Of a stretch of 8,640 nucleotides of DNA, positions 1-3,798 are shown piece by piece; position 1 is the stretch's first letter, and each line of letters opens with the position of its first letter. A program made the position numbers and the translations under genes. The notes under the pieces are model-generated. The model worked only from the letters and a program-made list of their open reading frames with translations, was not told the origin of the DNA and did no database searches. Origin of the DNA: an archaeon (GTDB lineage Archaea > Thermoproteota > Nitrososphaeria > Nitrososphaerales > UBA183); contig JAKASI010000025.1 of the NCBI GenBank assembly GCA_021828185.1, positions 1-8,640 of the forward strand. Reading direction: 5' to 3'.

Positions 1-198
1 GTTGAAATCTACGGTGAGAAATCTAGCGTGAAGGACCCGGCCAAGATGGAGTTCTACAGGGCGAACGGGTTCACGGCAGTCACCGTCCCGAACGCCGTGG
101 CAGACGACGCCGAATGGTCGAAGCCAGTCTTCCAGCTCCTCGCGCTAGTCTGCGGGTCGGACCATCCTGAGCGCCTGTTTGCGCCGGAGATCGGGTAA
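1..198 (+). CDS. 3' end of an unidentified gene (partial)
   Basis: The reading frame is open from the first base and ends at TAA 196-198, giving the last 65 residues of a protein whose start lies left of the window. The peptide begins VEIYGEKSSVKDPAKMEFY and ends with ERLFAPEIG. It has ordinary mixed composition with well-spaced hydrophobic residues, so it reads as a genuine globular C-terminus. The acidic beta-strand VEIYG followed by a helix with Lys, then Tyr-Arg and a second strand, is faintly like the end of a PD-(D/E)XK nuclease fold, but the catalytic part is not visible and I do not assign a family. Its last 119 bases overlap the 3' end of the convergent minus-strand gene ending at 80. 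Confidence 0.6.
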   Translation, partial: VEIYGEKSSVKDPAKMEFYRANGFTAVTVPNAVADDAEWSKPVFQLLALVCGSDHPERLFAPEIG

Positions 199-1198
199 CG
201 AGGCCCGCGAGATTCGGTATCTGCGTTAGGAAGTCTGGCTTCGCTGGCGCCCGCACGACGTTCAGCACTCCGTACACCGACTCCAAGGTGCTCAGGTACT
301 CCTGCGCGTCCTGCTCAGACCTTGAAGAGAGCAGGAGGTCGGTGTGGCCGTCGCCGAAGACCAGCTCGAGGCCTCTGGTGTTCGGAGAGGCAAGCAGGGC
401 GAGCCTCTCCGCGCTGGCGTCCTTCAGGGGCTCTGTGATGTCCGGGACTTTGGCGAGCCTCAGCACCTTGGAGCCGCGGGCGTTCTCGGTCTCTTCGCCG
501 CCCCCTTCGACACCGCCGGTCCCGATCTCGGTGAAAGCGGTTCTCTCCGTGAGCGATTTCAGGAAGCCGGTCTTGGCGACCGGGAGGTGGAGGTAGTAGG
601 GGATCTCCTCCTGGGTGATGAGGAACGACGGCGGCTCGAGGCGCGAGCGGGCGTAGCTCATTATGTAGGACGAGACGTCGGTGACCATCCTCCTCTCGAC
701 CAGCTCTGCGAGCATCCAGGGGTTGCGGTAGACGAAGGTCCCTAGCCTGTCCAACTCGTCGTGGCAGTCCTTGAAGGGGAGGGTGGAGAGCTGCCGGGGG
801 TCTCCGACCCACATCCCCTGGATAGCGAGGAGGACATGCGGGACGTTACTAATGGAATCAATCCTCTTGACCCTCTCTCCGGAGCGCTTGTACCAGTCCC
901 GGTAGAGCTCCGGCCTGTCGGATTCGTTGTCGTCTATCCAGCTCCTCCTGGGGGTCTTGATCTGCTCCGCTGCGACGTGCATGGAGTTCTTCAGGGCAAC
1001 CAGGGTGGGCGAGAGGTTCACCCGCCTGAAGAGGAACTGGACCCAGGCGAACCTTGGGTTCGCAGCCTCAATCGAGTGGATGAGTTCGCCCATCAGGCGC
1101 TGTGGTTGGGGGAACTTTGGGATGGACATGGGGTTCGCGTTGATGAGACTGACGTTGGAGAAGCGCACCTTTTCTACAACATCCTGCTTCTGGCTCAT
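80..1198 (-). CDS. Soluble protein of unknown function, possible coupling-ATPase accessory domain
   Basis: Start is ATG 1198-1196, preceded on the minus strand by AGGAGAGACGAG, a good Shine-Dalgarno. It overlaps the stop of the upstream membrane-protein gene as ATGA, so the two are translationally coupled. The 372-residue product begins MSQKQDVVEKVRFSNVSL and has no membrane segment. Around residues 195-206 it reads ITQEEIPYYLHLP. That resembles the 'EEla..~HLP' signature that precedes the motor domain in TraG/VirD4/HerA-like coupling ATPases, but no Walker A motif is present. I therefore infer at most a detached N-terminal-like domain of such a system, with low certainty. A Gly/Glu-rich linker lies near residues 224-236 (GGVEGGGEE). 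The last 40 or so residues are Arg-rich and low in complexity, and they are encoded in the part that overlaps the convergent gene at 1-198. This tail may be an extension caused by loss of an earlier stop. The open frame continues upstream of 1198 to 1744, but that part is a shadow of the membrane gene. Confidence 0.75.
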   Translation of the reverse strand: MSQKQDVVEKVRFSNVSLINANPMSIPKFPQPQRLMGELIHSIEAANPRFAWVQFLFRRVNLSPTLVALKNSMHVAAEQIKTPRRSWIDDNESDRPELYRDWYKRSGERVKRIDSISNVPHVLLAIQGMWVGDPRQLSTLPFKDCHDELDRLGTFVYRNPWMLAELVERRMVTDVSSYIMSYARSRLEPPSFLITQEEIPYYLHLPVAKTGFLKSLTERTAFTEIGTGGVEGGGEETENARGSKVLRLAKVPDITEPLKDASAERLALLASPNTRGLELVFGDGHTDLLLSSRSEQDAQEYLSTLESVYGVLNVVRAPAKPDFLTQIPNLAGLVTRSPAQTGAQDGPTRRLARGAGRLASTIRRRLPRRSGR

Positions 1199-1683
1199 CT
1201 CGTCTCTCCTGTAGTAGAAACCGCCGTGTTGGGAGGCTTCGGCTCGTTGCTTCGTCCAAGGTGTCGTATCCGGGTCCCAAGACGGGGATACGGCAGGACG
1301 TCCCTGTAGGGCTTGAATGGGAACGGTCCGGTCCAGTTCAGGACGAGCAAGACGAAAAGCGGCGCCGCCACCGCTGCCTGAATCGCGCACAGGTAGTACC
1401 ACGCCAGCAGGAGGGAGGAGGCGTAGCCTGATGCAGCATAGATTGTGAGCGAGGCGATGAGCAGGAGGAGGTTCCGGGTGCTTCCCAGGAGAGGTTTCTC
1501 CGGAGGCCTCAGGTCGACGCCTGCCAAGCCTAGGCACCTGCAGACAGAGTACCATTCCGATTCGCTTGAACAGTCGCGGAACGGTTTCGCCAGCCTCCCA
1601 AGGTCGTGACGGTAGGTCACGAGGTACATCGCGGCCAGATATGGGACCGGGGTGTAGAGAAAGAGCCAGGCGAAGTCGGTCAA
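1195..1683 (-). CDS. Small integral membrane protein, three predicted helices
   Basis: 162 residues from a TTG start at 1683. An in-frame TAG lies 24 bases further upstream and no other standard start intervenes. Hydrophobic segments lie at about residues 5-21 (WLFLYTPVPYLAAMYLV), 72-92 and 95-117, the last two forming a hairpin with many Leu, Ala and Tyr. The region between helices 1 and 2 is polar and has two Cys (CRCLG). The C-terminal 45 residues are basic and Pro-rich (KPYRDVLPYPRLGTRIRHLG) and probably cytoplasmic. The stop overlaps the ATG of the next gene (ATGA at 1198-1195), so the pair probably forms one unit: a membrane anchor plus a soluble partner. I do not recognise the family. 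A TTTATC element at 1738-1733 is a plausible TATA box for the unit. Confidence 0.75.
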   Translation of the reverse strand: MTDFAWLFLYTPVPYLAAMYLVTYRHDLGRLAKPFRDCSSESEWYSVCRCLGLAGVDLRPPEKPLLGSTRNLLLLIASLTIYAASGYASSLLLAWYYLCAIQAAVAAPLFVLLVLNWTGPFPFKPYRDVLPYPRLGTRIRHLGRSNEPKPPNTAVSTTGETR

Positions 1684-1732
1684 CGAGAGTCGGGAGCGCG
1701 GCAGCTAATAACGGGCGGGAACCCCGCAGCGC

Positions 1733-1738
1733 GATAAA
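1733..1738 (-). promoter_or_regulatory. Candidate TATA box for the minus-strand membrane-protein operon
   Basis: Read on the minus strand the sequence is TGTTTATCG. An archaeal TATA box centred here would place transcription start near 1709, about 26 bases before the TTG start at 1683. No clear Shine-Dalgarno is seen in that leader. The element is inferred from position and A/T content only. Confidence 0.3.
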
Positions 1739-1784
1739 CAGCACTTGTCGCGAATGCTGTGCAGGTGGTTCTCCGACTGGAAGG

Positions 1785-1792
1785 CCTAAAAC
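1785..1792 (+). promoter_or_regulatory. Candidate TATA box for the prenyl synthase gene
   Basis: CCTAAAAC sits in G+C-rich surroundings, with the purine-rich GGAAGG just upstream as a possible BRE. Its centre is about 27 bases before ATG 1816, which is the spacing expected for a leaderless archaeal transcript. This is the main reason for preferring ATG 1816 over the upstream GTG at 1759. Confidence 0.4.
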
Positions 1793-1815
1793 ACGGCGCG
1801 GCCAGCCAAGGAACG

Positions 1816-2802
1816 ATGGCTGCGTCAGGGATGAAAAGATTGGACAGTTACGTGAAGTGCGTGAACTCGGAGCTTCTCGGCCTCTCGTTCGGAAGGTCGG
1901 CGCTCGGCGGTTCGGTGAGGGACGCCCTGTCGAGCGGCGGCAAGAGGGTCAGGGCCGTGCTGGCTCTCCTCTGGTGCGAGGCGTTCTCGGGCGATTACGA
2001 ACCGGCAGTCCCCATAGCCATCGCGTACGAGCTGGCCCACTCCGCCGCCCTGGTGGAGGATGATATTATCGACGGCTCTGATACGAGGAGAGGGAAGGAG
2101 TCGGTCGTGGGCAAGTACGGCCTGCCCAACGCGATACTCGCGTCCAACATGCTCCTCTTCTACGTCCCGAAGATGGTCGCCCGCTACCGCAGGATGTCAA
2201 GCGAGAGGCTCTGCAGGCTCTTCGACCTAGTTGGCGAGTGCTGCAGGGCGACCACGGTGGGGGAGTTCCTGGACATGCAGATGGTGAAGAGGACCAGAGT
2301 TACCGAGGATGATTACGAGAGGATGATCAAGCTAAAGACGGCGTCGCTGCTGGCTGCTCCCTCCGCCAGCGGCGCGATAGTGGCTGGAGCGTCGGACGGC
2401 GAGGTCAGGACGGCATACAGGTTCGGAGAACGAATCGGCATGGCCTACCAAGTCCGGGACGACCTGCTCGATGTGATGGGCAGCGAGGCGGCGCTCGGCA
2501 AACCGGTCTTCACCGACGTGAGGGAAGGGAAGAAGAGCCTCGTGACCATGCACACGTTGGGCAGGTGTTCAGGAGATGAGAGGCGCTTCGTCGAAGGCCT
2601 CTTCGGCAGGAAGTCGCTCGAAGACTGGGAGGTCGAGAGGATGAGGCGGCTGGTGCGGAGATACGGCTCGGTCGAGTATTGCGAGAAGAGGGCGCTGCGA
2701 TACGTGGGGGAGGCGAAGAGGCTCCTCCGCTCCGTCAAGCGGTCGGAGGCGCGGAGCAGGCTCTTAGAGCTCTGCGATTATCTCTCAGAGCGGGATTACT
2801 GA
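1816..2802 (+). CDS. Polyprenyl diphosphate synthase (GGPP synthase family)
   Basis: The family condenses isopentenyl diphosphate onto allylic diphosphates, making C20 or longer chains for archaeal membrane ether lipids or quinone tails. In the 328-residue product, counted from ATG 1816, GGKRVR is at residues 41-46 and the first aspartate-rich motif DDIID is at 82-86, followed by DTRRG. TTVGEFLDM lies in the middle, and YQVRDDLLD carries the second aspartate-rich motif at 215-219, followed by the basic EGKKS. All Mg-diphosphate-binding aspartates are present, so it should be active, and the length is typical. The residues 5 and 8 before the first Asp of DDIID are both Ala. In Sulfolobus GGPP synthase the position at -5 is a Phe that limits chain length, so a product longer than C20 is possible (inference). 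The residue before the motif is Glu where His is usual. A GTG start at 1759 would add 19 residues, but it lies upstream of the likely TATA box. The gene is monocistronic by appearance. Confidence 0.93.
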   Translation: MAASGMKRLDSYVKCVNSELLGLSFGRSALGGSVRDALSSGGKRVRAVLALLWCEAFSGDYEPAVPIAIAYELAHSAALVEDDIIDGSDTRRGKESVVGKYGLPNAILASNMLLFYVPKMVARYRRMSSERLCRLFDLVGECCRATTVGEFLDMQMVKRTRVTEDDYERMIKLKTASLLAAPSASGAIVAGASDGEVRTAYRFGERIGMAYQVRDDLLDVMGSEAALGKPVFTDVREGKKSLVTMHTLGRCSGDERRFVEGLFGRKSLEDWEVERMRRLVRRYGSVEYCEKRALRYVGEAKRLLRSVKRSEARSRLLELCDYLSERDY

Positions 2803-2814
2803 TTAGGTCCGTTC

Positions 2815-2837
2815 GGAGGGCCTGCAACGGTCCCTCC
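2815..2837. repeat. Small inverted repeat behind the prenyl synthase gene
   Basis: GGAGGG at 2815-2820 pairs with CCCTCC at 2832-2837 across an 11-base loop. It lies 12 bases after the stop codon. It could be a transcript-end hairpin, but no T-tract follows, and such pairs are expected by chance in G+C-rich DNA. Confidence 0.2.
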
Positions 2838-2871
2838 TCGTCAGCGGCCTCGCGACGCGCGAGCCGGCTTG

Positions 2872-2886
2872 CTTAAACGGATATAT
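2872..2886 (+). promoter_or_regulatory. Tandem TATA-like elements for the 81-residue gene
   Basis: CTTAAAC and ATATAT lie together in an otherwise G+C-rich spacer. ATATAT (2881-2886) is centred 26 bases before ATG 2910, so the message is probably leaderless. The upstream CTTAAA would give a start near 2900. Confidence 0.5.
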
Positions 2887-2909
2887 CGTGGCCGGTCCGC
2901 GGCACGGCC

Positions 2910-3155
2910 ATGGATGAATCGAAGGAAGCCGAAGACATAGAGAAAGGGCTCTTCGAAGGACTCATCGAGGCGTTGAACGACAAGCACTCCCAGCTGGACC
3001 TGAACTTTCAGCACGCGAGAATGAACCTGTTGGGCTCGCAGCTGGGCTGCGAGCTGAACGGCGTCCTGAGCCTCACCGTCCACATGAGAGAGCTGACAGA
3101 GGACGAGAAGAGGGCCTCGGTCGAGAAGAACGTCGCAACGATGTCATCGAAGTAA
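2910..3155 (+). CDS. Small hypothetical protein, largely helical and charged
   Basis: 81 residues from ATG 2910, beginning MDESKEAEDIEKGLFEGL. Glu, Asp and Lys are abundant at both ends. A more hydrophobic centre (residues about 30-58, ARMNLLGSQLGCELNGVL) with one Cys suggests a short amphipathic helical hairpin that may dimerise. There is no signal peptide, membrane segment or known motif. The support for coding is the well-placed TATA box, the ATG start, and protein-like composition without the Arg/Pro/Gly bias that shadow frames show here. It stands alone between the prenyl synthase and a convergent gene. I do not recognise it. Confidence 0.7.
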   Translation: MDESKEAEDIEKGLFEGLIEALNDKHSQLDLNFQHARMNLLGSQLGCELNGVLSLTVHMRELTEDEKRASVEKNVATMSSK

Positions 3156-3206
3156 GAGCTCCCAACGCGGTCCTGCCTTCTCCTTGGTCCGCTGCCAGCC
3201 GTGCCT

Positions 3207-3578
3207 CTACCGCAGGGTTTCCAGCAATCTCCCCAGCTTCAGCGGATTCGCAGTTATGTGGCCTGTGAGCCTTGACGACCTGTTCCCCATGCTCAGCAGT
3301 CTCTGATTTCTATCGTAAAGTGTGAGCGTCCAGCCCATCTCGGAGAGTCTCCTCGCCATCCCCTCTGACTCCGTAAGCAGCCTCCTAACGCCGCCCCGCC
3401 CCGTTCCGAGACCGAGCATCTTCCCCCACCTGAGCCCGCTCTGCCTCATTCCGTCGGCCTCCACGCTGAGCAGTTTGGACTTGGAGTCGACCCGCATGAC
3501 TGGAACCCCGTTCACCGACACGCTCAAACCCCCTGACTTGAAGCGGGGGAGAAGGCCAAGCACGGCCGCGAACTGCAA
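3207..3578 (-). CDS. Hypothetical protein, archaeal type
   Basis: At least 123 residues. The N-terminal half reads as beta strands (LSVSVNGVPVMRVDSKSK). It is followed by a Gly/Arg-rich turn (GLGTGRGGVRRLL), a helix with RRLSEMGWTLTLYDRN, and a C-terminus ending HITANPLKLGRLLETLR. The fold looks compact and soluble, and no catalytic motif is apparent. The start is uncertain. TTG 3578 is used here, but the frame is open upstream to a TGA near 3665 with only a CTG at 3638 between. The intervening basic peptide (VRKGRDGKKPPPAR) could be translated from a non-standard start. The gene converges on the 81-residue gene (51-base gap) and diverges from XPB. Confidence 0.65.
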   Translation of the reverse strand: MQFAAVLGLLPRFKSGGLSVSVNGVPVMRVDSKSKLLSVEADGMRQSGLRWGKMLGLGTGRGGVRRLLTESEGMARRLSEMGWTLTLYDRNQRLLSMGNRSSRLTGHITANPLKLGRLLETLR

Positions 3579-3669
3579 ACGGGCAGGCGGCGGCTTCTTG
3601 CCATCTCGTCCCTTCCGAACTCTCGACGTAGGTTCCAGCCCCTGTTTGTACGTTGCCTCCGTTCAATAA

Positions 3670-3675
3670 GATAAA
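3670..3675 (-). promoter_or_regulatory. Candidate TATA box for the minus-strand hypothetical gene
   Basis: On the minus strand the sequence reads CGCTTTATCTTATTG. A TATA box at 3675-3670 would start transcription near 3646. That is just upstream of CTG 3638 and about 68 bases before TTG 3578, so it bears on where the protein begins. Confidence 0.35.
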
Positions 3676-3752
3676 GCGTTCTGTCGGGACCGCCTGGCTG
3701 TTCATGCGAAGGAGTTGGTTAACTGATGCTCTCCGGTCGCTCGCCGGCCACG

Positions 3753-3769
3753 CGAAGAAAGACTAAATC
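3753..3769 (+). promoter_or_regulatory. Candidate promoter of the XPB-Bax1 operon
   Basis: CGAAGAAAGACTAAATC contains a purine-rich BRE-like stretch followed by a TATA-like CTAAAT centred at about 3765. Transcription would start near 3791, eight bases before the TTG start of XPB. A nearly identical 17-mer (16 of 17 bases) is at 8497-8513. Confidence 0.4.
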
Positions 3770-3798
3770 GGCGGTGCAGTGGAACGGCCACGTCGTCG

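Noticed and set aside
1199..1744. N-terminal extension of the minus-strand 372-residue gene to 554 residues
   Set aside because: It reads in a shifted frame through the membrane-protein gene, is rich in Arg/Pro, and ignores the well-placed ATG with ATGA overlap and Shine-Dalgarno at 1198.
2815..2837. Intrinsic terminator
   Set aside because: The inverted repeat has only 6 paired bases, an 11-base loop and no T-tract.
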